A DNA stretch of 7,682 nucleotides from positions 1 to 7,682 of the forward strand of contig CAVAUJ010000094.1 in assembly GCA_963591995.1 (NCBI GenBank). The letters run 5' to 3'. The stretch comes from CAG-791 sp963591995 (GTDB lineage Bacteria; Bacillota; Clostridia; Lachnospirales; Lachnospiraceae). A model generated the notes under the pieces. That model was given only the letters and a program-made list of their open reading frames with translations, did not search any database and was not told where the DNA came from. Shown piece by piece: positions 1 through 7,500 of this stretch. Made by a program: the position numbers and the translations under genes. The number at the start of each line of letters is the position of its first letter. Position 1 is the stretch's first letter.

Positions 1-123
1 GCGACAGGGTGGCGGAGAAAACACAACTCTGTTAGAATCAACTCATTGCTGGCGCAGACGAATTCGCGGATTGCCGGACTGCGGCAGCAAGAACAAGTTC
101 AGAGGAGGATGAGACGGCAATGA
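1..123 (+). CDS. Possible 3' tail of an unidentified upstream gene
   Basis: The first forward frame is open from the window edge to a TGA at 121-123. It encodes about 40 residues ending in an Arg/Gln-rich, helix-like stretch (LLAQTNSRIAGLRQQEQ, then QRRMRRQ). The stop overlaps the ATG at 120 of the next gene as ATGA, a common arrangement in translationally coupled operons and the main reason for listing it. No family can be recognised from so short a piece. A competing tail exists in the third frame (DRVAEKTQLC, stop TAG at 33-35), which would leave an 84-base gap before the lipoprotein gene. Base composition at third codon positions does not decide between the two. No convincing promoter was seen in 1-119, which fits read-through from an upstream gene. 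Confidence 0.3.
   Translation, partial: ATGWRRKHNSVRINSLLAQTNSRIAGLRQQEQVQRRMRRQ
103..108 (+). promoter_or_regulatory. Ribosome binding site for the TAXI lipoprotein gene
   Basis: A perfect AGGAGG lies 11 bases before the ATG at 120, which is slightly long but workable. It favours the start at 120 over the in-frame ATG at 165, which has only a weaker AAAGG upstream. An out-of-frame ATG at 109 directly abuts the AGGAGG and reads only four codons, so it is not a competitor. Confidence 0.6.
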
Positions 124-1190
124 GCATACAAAGGAGAGCACGTGATGCGGCGGAAAGGCCGGCCATGGCGGAGCGATTCCACCGGTTTCGGAGGGAGGAA
201 GGCAGCCGAGAGGGACGGGAAGCGCGATGGAAAACAGGATGCAGGGTGCTGCTGACGGCGGTGCTGGCATTGTCTCTGACCGGCTGCGGGCAGTCGGGAA
301 CGCGCATGATGTTCGGTACCGGCGGCACGGCGGGGACCTATTATTCCTACGGAGGTATCATTGCGCAATACATTACCAATTATTCCGGCAATAAGACGAC
401 GGCGGTTTCAACGGGCGGCTCCAAGGTGAACATTCAGTCCATTCAGGACGGCGATTTCCAGCTGGGCTTCACCCAATCGGATGTGATGTTCTATGCCTGG
501 GAGGGCAGCAAATCCTTTGAACAGGACGGCCCGACGCATGATTTTCGCGTGCTGGGCGGGCTCTACGCAGAGACCGTGCAGCTGATCACCATGGATCCGG
601 AAATCACGTCCATTGAAGACCTGAAGGGGAGGAGCGTCTCCATCGGCGCTGCCGGCTCCGGGACCTATTTCAACGCGGTGGATGTGCTGAATGCGGCAGG
701 AATCACGCTGGACGAGATTCATCCGCAATATCAATCCTTTGAAGACAGCAAGGAATCTCTGAAGGACGGCAAGATTGACGCGGCCTTCATTGTGGCCGGT
801 GCACCGACGGTGGCCATAACGGAGCTCGCCACGACCAACGGCGTGTATTTCGTGGCAATTGACGGGGAGCTGCGGGAACGGATTCTGGCGGATTGTCCCT
901 ATTACACGGCCATGGAAATTCCGGCGGAAACGTACCCGGAACAGGAGGAGGCCGTGGACACCATTGCGGTCAAGGCAACGGTGGTGGTGTCTGCCGCACT
1001 GGCGGATGACACGGTCTACGATATGACGGCAGCGATCTTTGACCACACAGAGGAGATTGCGGCAGAGAATGCCAAGGGCGAAGAGCTCTCCGTGGAGAAT
1101 GCCACAGACGGCATGGCCGTTCCGTTCCATGCAGGAGCAGCCAGATATTATGCGGAACACGGCATCATCGTGGACACGGTGGAAGAGTGA
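120..1190 (+). CDS. TAXI-family TRAP transporter solute-binding lipoprotein
   Basis: This is the extracytoplasmic substrate-binding component of a TAXI-type TRAP importer, 356 residues. It has a basic, polar N-terminus (residues 1-42), a hydrophobic stretch (43-53) and a lipobox L53-T-G-C56, so it is predicted to be lipidated at Cys56 and anchored on the outer face of the membrane. The mature part carries family hallmarks: GTGGTAGTYY at 66-75 near the mature N-terminus, STGGSKVNI at 97-105, QSDV at 119-122, and PFHAGAARYYAEHG at 335-348 near the C-terminus. TAXI proteins studied elsewhere bind amino acids such as glutamate or other carboxylates, but the ligand here cannot be read from the sequence. 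The mature length of about 300 residues is normal. The stretch ahead of the hydrophobic core, about 42 residues, is unusually long; an in-frame ATG at 165 (residue 16) would shorten it. I chose 120 for its AGGAGG and the ATGA overlap with the upstream open frame. The permease gene follows 15 bases after the stop, so the two are almost certainly co-transcribed. Confidence 0.93.
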   Translation: MSIQRRARDAAERPAMAERFHRFRREEGSREGREARWKTGCRVLLTAVLALSLTGCGQSGTRMMFGTGGTAGTYYSYGGIIAQYITNYSGNKTTAVSTGGSKVNIQSIQDGDFQLGFTQSDVMFYAWEGSKSFEQDGPTHDFRVLGGLYAETVQLITMDPEITSIEDLKGRSVSIGAAGSGTYFNAVDVLNAAGITLDEIHPQYQSFEDSKESLKDGKIDAAFIVAGAPTVAITELATTNGVYFVAIDGELRERILADCPYYTAMEIPAETYPEQEEAVDTIAVKATVVVSAALADDTVYDMTAAIFDHTEEIAAENAKGEELSVENATDGMAVPFHAGAARYYAEHGIIVDTVEE

Positions 1191-1191
1191 C

Positions 1192-1197
1192 GGAGGG
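1192..1197 (+). promoter_or_regulatory. Ribosome binding site for the TRAP permease
   Basis: GGAGGG begins one base after the lipoprotein stop codon and lies eight bases before the ATG at 1206. This fixes the permease start and shows there is no room for a separate promoter between the two genes. Confidence 0.7.
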
Positions 1198-1205
1198 TCT
1201 TAGGG

Positions 1206-3206
1206 ATGGCTTTTTTCAAAAAAAACGCGAGCGGGCAGATTACAGAGGCCCAGCTGGAGCAGGTACAGACATCGGAGCAGGGGCAGGAGGTACCTGCAGA
1301 GGCGGATGTTGATGCGGTCATGCGCAAATATGACCGGGAATCCAACATCCGGCGGTGGACCGGGGGATACCGGACCGGCGTTCGGCTGATTCTGGTATTC
1401 TTTTCGTTGTGGTGTATTTATGTGACGCTGTTTGCAACCTTTCTCGAAGAGATACGACTTACCTCCTTCCTGGGGAGCATCATCGTCATCGGCTTTCTGA
1501 CGTACCCGGCGAAAAAGGGAGACAATCGGGAAAATTATATGCCGATCGGCGACATCCTCTTCATGGTGCTGGGGGCGTGCGCTTTCTTCTATTTCACATT
1601 TTCCGCAGAGAAAATCATCAACCAGGGGACGAGGTTCGAACCGTATCAGATCGTCATCGGCATCGTGGGCATTGCGGCGTTGATCGAACTGACAAGGCGC
1701 TGCGTCGGCATACCGATTCTGTGTGTGGCGGGCTTTTTCCTCATCTATGCGTTGACGGTCGGATTGACGAACCCGAGCTTCTTCGGCCGCGTTCGCTATC
1801 TGGTGCGGAATCTGTTCTACACGAAGGAAGGTATCTTTTCGACACCGATCAATGTCTGCTCGAAGTACATTGTGGTATTTATCATCTTCGGAGCATTTCT
1901 GGAGCAGACAGGGATCTCGAATTTCTTCATCCAGATGGCCAATTGCGCCGCGGGCAGATTCGCGGGAGGCCCGGCAAAGGTGGCGGTGATCAGCTCCGCC
2001 CTGTGCGGTATGGTGTCCGGATCCTCTGTCGGAAATACGGTGACCACCGGCTCGGTTACCATCCCGATGATGAAGGACACCGGCTACAAGGCCGAGTTTG
2101 CCGGCGCGGTTGAGGCTGCATCCTCTACGGGCGGGCAGATCATGCCGCCGATCATGGGGGCAGCCGCCTTTCTGATGGCGGATTTCGTCGGTGTTCCGTA
2201 TTCCAATATCATTGTGCGTGCGATTCTGCCGGCCGTTCTGTATTTCACCGGCATTTTTATCTCGGTTCATCTGGAGGCCAAAAAGCTCGGCCTTTCCGGA
2301 ATTCCGAAGGAGCAGCTGCCGATTTTCCGCAAGCTGGTGCGCAAAACCTATCTGCTGCTGCCGCTGGTCATGCTGGTGGTATGGGTGTCCGGCAATTTCA
2401 TGACCATGCAGAAGGCGGCGAGCTACGCGATTGTGCTGTCCATTGTGGTGAGTCTGTTCGATAAGGAGCACCGGATCTCCGTTTCGAAATGTCTGGATGC
2501 GCTCGAGGCCGGAGGAAGAGGCGCCATCACGGTGGCGGCAGCCTGCGGCGTTGCCGGCATCATTGCCGGGTGCATCACGATGACCGGACTTGCCAACGAA
2601 CTGATCAACGGCATCATCGCCATTGCAAACGGAAGGCTGATCATTGCCCTGCTCCTGACCATGCTGTGCTGCATTGTACTGGGAATGGGCGTTCCCACGA
2701 CGGCCAATTATTGCATCATGGCGGCCACCTGTGCGCCGATTCTGGTCCGCATGGGTGTCCCGGCATTGGCGGCACACTTCTTCGTGTTCTATTTCGGCAT
2801 CGTGGCGGACATCACGCCGCCGGTTGCGTTGGCAGCCTACGCGGGGGCAGCCATTGCCAAGGCCAATCCGATGCGGACCGCCTTCAATGCATCGAAGCTG
2901 GCCGTCGCCGTTTTCATCGTGCCGTATGTATTCTGCTTTAATCCGGCGATGCTGCTGATCGATACGACGCCGCTCCAGGTGGTGCAGATTTTCATCACCT
3001 CGCTGATCGGCATTTTCGCTGTGGCGGCGGCGCTGGAGGGCTTCCTGAAGACGCGCATGCCGATGCCCATGCGGATCGCGATTGCGGCCGGGGGTCTGAT
3101 GCTGATCGACCCGAGCCTTACTACGGATATGATCGGCATCATCCTTGTTGCCGCAGTGTGCATCTTCCAGGTTGTGCAATGCAGACGGGAAAGGGCAGCC
3201 GCCTGA
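1206..3206 (+). CDS. TRAP transporter fused permease (DctQ-DctM type, TAXI class)
   Basis: This 666-residue integral membrane protein is the translocating subunit of the TAXI-TRAP importer, with the small (DctQ-like) and large (DctM-like) membrane subunits joined in one chain. Residues 1-55 are hydrophilic and rich in Glu/Gln, so probably cytoplasmic. The small-subunit part has hydrophobic segments near 59-80, 88-101, 114-134, 147-163 and 168-188. From about 220 onward lies the large subunit with many further segments. Conserved DctM-type signatures are present: GSSVGNTVTTGSV at 272-284, the loop AASSTGGQIMPPIMGAAAF at 304-322, GMGVPTTANYCIMAA at 493-507, and VADITPPVALAAYAGAAIAK at 533-552. 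The two Gly/Thr/Pro-rich loops correspond to the substrate/ion-binding hairpins of the elevator-type transport domain. TRAP systems generally use a Na+ gradient; that coupling is family knowledge, not seen here. Length is in the usual range for fused TAXI permeases and no frameshift is seen. It partners the lipoprotein encoded directly upstream. Confidence 0.95.
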   Translation: MAFFKKNASGQITEAQLEQVQTSEQGQEVPAEADVDAVMRKYDRESNIRRWTGGYRTGVRLILVFFSLWCIYVTLFATFLEEIRLTSFLGSIIVIGFLTYPAKKGDNRENYMPIGDILFMVLGACAFFYFTFSAEKIINQGTRFEPYQIVIGIVGIAALIELTRRCVGIPILCVAGFFLIYALTVGLTNPSFFGRVRYLVRNLFYTKEGIFSTPINVCSKYIVVFIIFGAFLEQTGISNFFIQMANCAAGRFAGGPAKVAVISSALCGMVSGSSVGNTVTTGSVTIPMMKDTGYKAEFAGAVEAASSTGGQIMPPIMGAAAFLMADFVGVPYSNIIVRAILPAVLYFTGIFISVHLEAKKLGLSGIPKEQLPIFRKLVRKTYLLLPLVMLVVWVSGNFMTMQKAASYAIVLSIVVSLFDKEHRISVSKCLDALEAGGRGAITVAAACGVAGIIAGCITMTGLANELINGIIAIANGRLIIALLLTMLCCIVLGMGVPTTANYCIMAATCAPILVRMGVPALAAHFFVFYFGIVADITPPVALAAYAGAAIAKANPMRTAFNASKLAVAVFIVPYVFCFNPAMLLIDTTPLQVVQIFITSLIGIFAVAAALEGFLKTRMPMPMRIAIAAGGLMLIDPSLTTDMIGIILVAAVCIFQVVQCRRERAAA

Positions 3207-3211
3207 GTGGA

Positions 3212-3237
3212 CTTCCGGCTGCGTTCCGGAAGGTTTT
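3212..3237 (+). terminator. Weak terminator-like stem-loop after the permease gene
   Basis: Five bases after the permease stop, CTTCCGG (3212-3218) can pair with CCGGAAG (3226-3232) around a 7-base loop, followed by GTTTT. The stem is short and the T run is only four bases, so termination would be partial at best. Its right arm belongs to a 14-base sequence that recurs just before sbcD. It could instead be an incidental inverted repeat, with the real terminator being the larger structure at 3265-3332. Confidence 0.35.
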
Positions 3238-3263
3238 GGGAAAATACGAATCTGCGTTACAAT
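3236..3263 (+). promoter_or_regulatory. Candidate sigma-A-type promoter for sbcDC
   Basis: TTGGGA (3236-3241) lies 16 bases before TACAAT (3258-3263). The -10 element matches the TATAAT consensus at five of six bases and the -35 at four of six. Transcription would begin near 3270, about 105 bases before sbcD, and the foldable block at 3265-3332 would lie at the very start of the RNA. This is the only promoter-like pair I found in the gap. It would let sbcDC be expressed independently of the transport operon. Confidence 0.45.
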
Positions 3264-3264
3264 G

Positions 3265-3332
3265 ACAGCAGTTGTCCGGGACATCCCCGGTTTCCGTCGT
3301 GAAACCGAGGAGCCGGGGCGGCTGCTGTTTTT
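3265..3332 (+). terminator. Large GC-rich stem-loop followed by five T: terminator or leader attenuator
   Basis: ACAGCAG (3265-3271) is perfectly complementary to CTGCTGT (3322-3328), and the run of five T (3328-3332) directly closes the structure. Inside, CGGTTTC (3288-3294) pairs with GAAACCG (3301-3307) around a six-base loop. An alternative pairing joins CCCCGG (3285-3290) to CCGGGG (3313-3318). A third joins CCGGG (3276-3280) to CCCGG (3286-3290). The long stem and T tract look like a rho-independent terminator, which would end transport-operon transcripts. However, the block starts at the predicted start of the sbcDC transcript, so the mutually exclusive pairings could also make it an attenuator. 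I recognise no known riboswitch or T-box consensus in it. Confidence 0.45.
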
Positions 3333-3340
3333 GCATGCAA
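3331..3340. repeat. 10-base perfect palindrome TTGCATGCAA
   Basis: TTGCATGCAA is a perfect dyad overlapping the end of the T tract and lying about 35 bases before the sbcD start. It is long enough to be a candidate operator half-site pair, but no known regulator is suggested, and a 10-base palindrome can occur by chance. Confidence 0.3.
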
Positions 3341-3365
3341 TGCCGCTGCGGTCCGGAAGCGTGAC

Positions 3366-3371
3366 AGGAGG
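3366..3371 (+). promoter_or_regulatory. Ribosome binding site that fixes the sbcD start
   Basis: AGGAGG stands four bases before the ATG at 3376. The reading frame is open upstream as far as 3145, with an earlier in-frame ATG at 3262. Only 3376 has a ribosome binding site, and only 3376 gives the family-typical N-terminus MKFLHLSDLHLG. The spacing is on the short side. Confidence 0.7.
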
Positions 3372-3375
3372 AATC

Positions 3376-4530
3376 ATGAAATTCTTGCATTTGAGCGATC
3401 TTCATTTGGGAAAGACACTGGGCGATTTTGACCTGATTGACGATCAGTATTACATACTGGAGCAGGTGCTGGAGATCATAAAGAGAGAATCGGTGGATGC
3501 CGTCCTGGTTGCAGGGGACGTGTATGACAAGGCGGTACCGAGCGAAGCGGCCACCCGGCTGCTGGACTGGTTTCTCGGACGGCTGGTGGAGGCCGGGGCA
3601 GAGACCTTTATGATCAGCGGCAATCATGATTCGGATGAGAGGCTGAATTACGGCAGCAGGCTGTTTGAAGAGAGCCGGATTTTCATTGCGGCGCAGTACA
3701 ACGGAAAGCTTTACCGCAGGACGGTGACGGATGCATACGGAGAGCTGGATATTTATCTGCTGCCGTTTGTCAAGGCATCGCAGGTGAAGCATTTCCGGAA
3801 GGATGCGGTGATTGACAACTACGACGACGCGGTGCGGGTCATCCTGGAGGAGGTGGATCGGAGAAAAGACCGCAGGAGGATCATTGTCGCGCATCAGTTC
3901 GTTGCGGGGAAGAGCGCGGATCCTGCCCTTGGCGGCTCGGAGGGAGTGGGGACGCAGACGGTGGGAACGGTGGAGAAGATCGGGTGCGACGTGTTTGATC
4001 TCTTTGATTATGCAGCTCTTGGGCACATTCATGCACCGCAGAAGGTGGGGAGAGAAGAGGTTCGCTACGCGGGCTCGCCCCTTAAATATTCGCTCGCGGA
4101 GGTGGACAATGACAAATCCGTTCCGGTGATCACGCTCCGGGAAAAGGGAGAAATCCGGATTGAACTCTTTCCCTTGAAGCCCAAACGGGATGTCCGGCAT
4201 TTGAAGGGGCCGCTGCATAAGCTCCTTGAGAGCGGGAACGTGACAGATCCGGAGGATTTTATTTATGTGACACTCACCGATGAGGACGTCATAAACGATG
4301 CGATGAGCATTCTGCAGCAGACCTATCCGAATACCGTGAAGCTGGATTATGACAATTCACATACCAGAGAGGTCGGGCAGCTGGATCTGTCGAAAATCAC
4401 ACAGGACAGAAGCTTTTCGGAGCTGATCGGTGAGTTTTACGAGAAAATATACGGCTGTGCGATCGGGGAGGATGAGCTGGCAATGATGAAACGCATGGCG
4501 GAGGAGGCAGGACTGAATGAAACCGACTAA
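3376..4530 (+). CDS. sbcD: Exonuclease subunit SbcD (Mre11-like nuclease)
   Basis: This 384-residue protein is the nuclease subunit of the SbcCD complex, the bacterial Mre11-Rad50 equivalent. The complex cuts hairpins and degrades blocked or palindromic double-strand DNA ends in the cytoplasm in an ATP-dependent way. All metallophosphoesterase motifs are visible: D8 and H10 in LSDLHLG, G47-D48 in the GDVYD motif, N83-H84-D85 in SGNHD, H173 in VAHQF, and GHIH at 216-219. These residues coordinate the two catalytic metals, normally Mn2+. The nuclease core spans roughly 1-245; the rest is the capping and SbcC-binding region. The length matches the family and nothing appears broken. The gene overlaps sbcC by 14 bases, implying co-translation. 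It follows the TRAP permease gene after a 169-base gap containing a likely promoter and terminator-like structures, so it probably starts a separate operon. Confidence 0.97.
   Translation: MKFLHLSDLHLGKTLGDFDLIDDQYYILEQVLEIIKRESVDAVLVAGDVYDKAVPSEAATRLLDWFLGRLVEAGAETFMISGNHDSDERLNYGSRLFEESRIFIAAQYNGKLYRRTVTDAYGELDIYLLPFVKASQVKHFRKDAVIDNYDDAVRVILEEVDRRKDRRRIIVAHQFVAGKSADPALGGSEGVGTQTVGTVEKIGCDVFDLFDYAALGHIHAPQKVGREEVRYAGSPLKYSLAEVDNDKSVPVITLREKGEIRIELFPLKPKRDVRHLKGPLHKLLESGNVTDPEDFIYVTLTDEDVINDAMSILQQTYPNTVKLDYDNSHTREVGQLDLSKITQDRSFSELIGEFYEKIYGCAIGEDELAMMKRMAEEAGLNETD
4502..4507 (+). promoter_or_regulatory. Ribosome binding site for sbcC inside the sbcD coding region
   Basis: AGGAGG, formed by the Glu-Glu-Ala codons near the sbcD C-terminus, lies nine bases before the sbcC ATG at 4517. 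It supports coupled production of both subunits from one messenger. Confidence 0.65.
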
Positions 4531-7500
4531 ACTGATCATAAGTGCATTCGGTCCGTATGCGGACACGATGCCTGCCATAGAATTTGCTCAATTTCAGGAA
4601 CGCGGACTGTTCCTGATTGCGGGAGACACCGGCGCGGGGAAAACGACCATTTTCGATGCGATCTGCTATGCCCTGTACGGAACGCCCAGCGGCAGCTACC
4701 GGGACAGCAGAAACCTGCGCAGCGAGTATGCGTCGCCGGATACGCCGAGCTTTGTGGACTTTTATTTCACCCACCAGGGAAGATCCTATCATGTGTGGCG
4801 GCAGCCGGAATATGTGCGTCCGAAGCAGCGGGGCGAAGGAAACGTGCTGCAGCCGGCAAGGGCGGTTCTGTGCGAGGAGGGACAGCAGCCGGTCGAGGGA
4901 CTGCGGCAGGTCAATGCGGCCATAGAGGAGCTGCTGCACATCAACGAGAAGCAGTTCAAGCAGATTGCCATGATTGCTCAGGGTGAATTCTGGAGCCTGC
5001 TCAATGCCAGGACGGATCAGAGAACGGAGATTCTGCGGACGATTTTTGCCACCGGGGCCTACAACCGGATTGAATACCGGCTGAAGGAGCAGCTGTCCAA
5101 AAGCGTGCGGGAGAAAGAGAACACGGAGCGCAGCGTCATACAATACTTTCGGGATGCCAAGGCACCGCAGGAGAGTCCGCTGCGGGAGGACCTGCGGCAC
5201 CTGCAGGCGGATGCGGCGCAAACCGGGGGCGTGTGGAACCTGGAGGGAATGCTGGATATTCTTGATGCCCTGATCGCGGAGGAGGCGGCCTCGGCGAAAG
5301 TGCTGGCGGAGGAGGAAACCAAAGCCGCAAAGGAACAGAAGGAACTTCAGGACAGGATCACACTGGCGGAGATGACGAATCGCCAGGTGCGGACGCTGCT
5401 GCAGCTGCGGGAAGAAAAGGCGGAGCTGGACGGCAGGAGAGAGGCGATGGAGGCGAGCGCGCAGCGCCTGGCAAGGCAGAAGGCGGCGGTTCGAAGCGTG
5501 CTGCCGTGCTATCGATCCTGGGAAACCCGGTGCAGAGAGCTGGAGGCCGGACAACAGCAGATTACGGATAAGAAAGAGGAGCTTGCAGTCGCAAGGACGG
5601 GGGCGGAACGTGCGGAAAAACGGCTGACGGAGGCCATGAGCCGGAAGTCTGCGGCAGAGGAGCTGCAGAAAAGAGCGGACGTCATCGCAAGGGAGCGGGA
5701 CCGCTACCGGCAGCGCGACATCCTGACGGAAGAGCTTGCACAGGCAGAAAACAAAAGAGCGGAGCTTGACGCAAAGGGACGGGCTGCGGCGCGGCAGGAG
5801 GCGGAGCATAAGGAGGAAGCAAAGAGGCTTACGGAAGCGATCGCGCGGCGAAAGGGCGGACCGCTGGAGCTCGCAAAGGAGGAGAATCGGAGAAAAGAAC
5901 TGGAAAGGCTCCTGGAAACCGTTTCCCGGCTTGCGAACGAGGACATTCCGAGAACGACGGAATGCCGGGAACGTCTTCTGGCGGCGCAGCAGCGATTCAC
6001 GGCGGCACAGGCGCAATACGATGCGGCGGTACAGGCGCGAATGCGGGCCGAGCGTGCCCTGGACAATTGCAGGGCCGGAATTCTGGCCGGAAGATTGAAG
6101 GACGGTGAGAAATGTCCGGTATGCGGCGCGCTTCACCACCCGGAGCCGGCCGTGCTGCCGGCAGAAGCGGTGACGGAGAAGGAAGCTGCGGCATACAGGG
6201 AGAAGGAGAAGCGATCCGGCGATGAGAAAAACGCGGCGCTGGTTGCGGCGGAACGCGAGAGAACGCGGCTGGAGAGTCTGGAGCGGCAGCTGAAGGAAGC
6301 ACTGAGAGGCTGCCTTGCCCATCCGCTGCTGGACGGGTGCGAGGCAGACGATTCGGAGGATCCTGCCAAAGCGGCAGCGCTTGCAGGGACACAGCTGCGG
6401 GAGCTGCTGACGGCATCAGAGGCGAGACTCGGAATGCTGCGGGAGGATTGCGCAGAGCTGGAGCGCAGCGAAAAAGCGCTGGAGAGCATCGGAGAGGAAA
6501 ACGAGAAGCTGGCTGCGCAGAGAGAAAAACTGTCGCAGGAGCAAAGCGGTGCGATGCAGCGCATCACACAGATACGGGCAACACTGGAAACCCTTTCGGA
6601 TTTACGGGAGGAGAATTGGGCGGCTGCAGAAGCGCAAATGCAGAACCTGCGGCAGCAGGCGCGGGAGCTGCTGGACCGGATTGAGCAGTGCGCATCGGAG
6701 AAGGCGAAGGCGGATTTGCTGGCGGCAGACGCAAAGGCGGCGCTGACGACAATGGAAGCTGCACGGAATCTGCAGAAGGCGGACGAGATGGAGCGAAGGT
6801 CCTGTCTGGACCGCGCCGTTGCGGAGCAGGGCTTTGCCTCTGTCGAAGAGATGCTGGGATTTGCCACGGACGAAAAGACGCTGGAGACGGCGGAGGAGGA
6901 ACAAAGCGCGTACCGGCAGAGGGTGATGACCAATGCGGAACGGCTGGCGGCAGCGGAGGAGGAGACAAAGGGAGTCGGGCTCATCGCAACAGAGGAGTGG
7001 AGGCAGAAGGAACAGGAAAAGGCGAAGGCAGCAGCAGAGGTGCGGCAAAGGCGGAATGAAACGGAGAGCCGTCTGCAGATCAACCGGCAGATACGGGCGA
7101 ACATAGAACGGCAGCAGGAAACCCTGGAGAAGGCCCGGAAGGAGAGCGGTGTTTGCAAAAGGCTGTATGAACTGGTCAAGGGAACGACGGGCAACGGGAA
7201 GATCACCCTGGAGCAGTACATTCAGGCGGCCGGCTTCGACGGAATCCTCGCGGCAGCCAACAGACGGCTGCTCCCGATGAGCGACGGGCAGTTCGAATTG
7301 TTCCGGCGGGAGGATGCCGTGAGCAGGAAGAGCGGGAATTTTCTTGATCTGGAGGTGCTGGACAATTATACAGGGCACCGACGGCCGGTCGGGAGCCTTT
7401 CGGGCGGAGAAAGCTTCAAGGCATCGCTCAGCCTGGCACTTGGCCTGTCGGATACGGTTTCCGCGAATCTCGGCGGGATTCAGATGGATGCTTTATTTAT

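Larger units (their letters stand above)
3219..3359 (+). repeat. Two near-identical 14-base direct copies in the permease-sbcD gap
   Basis: CTGCGTTCCGGAAG (3219-3232) recurs as CTGCGGTCCGGAAG (3346-3359), with 13 of 14 bases identical. The copies sit at the two ends of the intergenic region, 127 bases apart start to start, with the putative promoter and leader structure between them. They could be binding sites for one regulator or chance in a CG-rich gap; neither copy can be assigned to a known motif. Confidence 0.4.

Noticed and set aside
109..123. A tiny ATG-to-TGA frame of four codons overlapping the lipoprotein start.
   Set aside because: The ATG directly abuts the AGGAGG, leaving no spacing for initiation, and the product would be only four residues.
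3346..3370. A resemblance of GGTCCGGAAG near 3351-3359 to the conserved loop of bacterial signal recognition particle RNA.
   Set aside because: Only about ten bases match. The rest of the conserved helix 8 sequence, including the GGTCAGG side and the AGCAGCC side, is absent.
3262..3375. An in-frame 38-codon upstream extension of sbcD from ATG 3262.
   Set aside because: There is no ribosome binding site before 3262, and SbcD proteins begin almost directly with the KFLHLSDLHLG motif. The AGGAGG before 3376 fits a start there.
1200..3377. A 725-codon open frame on the reverse strand opposite the whole TRAP permease gene.
   Set aside because: Its product is an improbable mix rich in His, Arg, Gln and Asp with no domain or membrane pattern. 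The forward strand encodes an unmistakable TRAP permease with intact motifs. Long antisense frames are expected opposite GC-rich genes whose codons avoid the reverse-complement stops.
5102..6060. Possible frameshift in sbcC, suggested by several moderately long forward frames overlapping it.
   Set aside because: Reading codon by codon from 5102 to 6060 and on through the zinc hook, and checking the C-terminal ATPase motifs, shows one continuous frame with no stop.
4397..6322. A 641-codon reverse-strand open frame opposite sbcC, and several further reverse frames to 7378.
   Set aside because: The products are Leu/Arg/Pro or Ser/Arg/Ala-rich and low in complexity, as expected for shadows of a Glu/Arg/Ala-rich coiled-coil gene. 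No ribosome binding site or family motif was seen.
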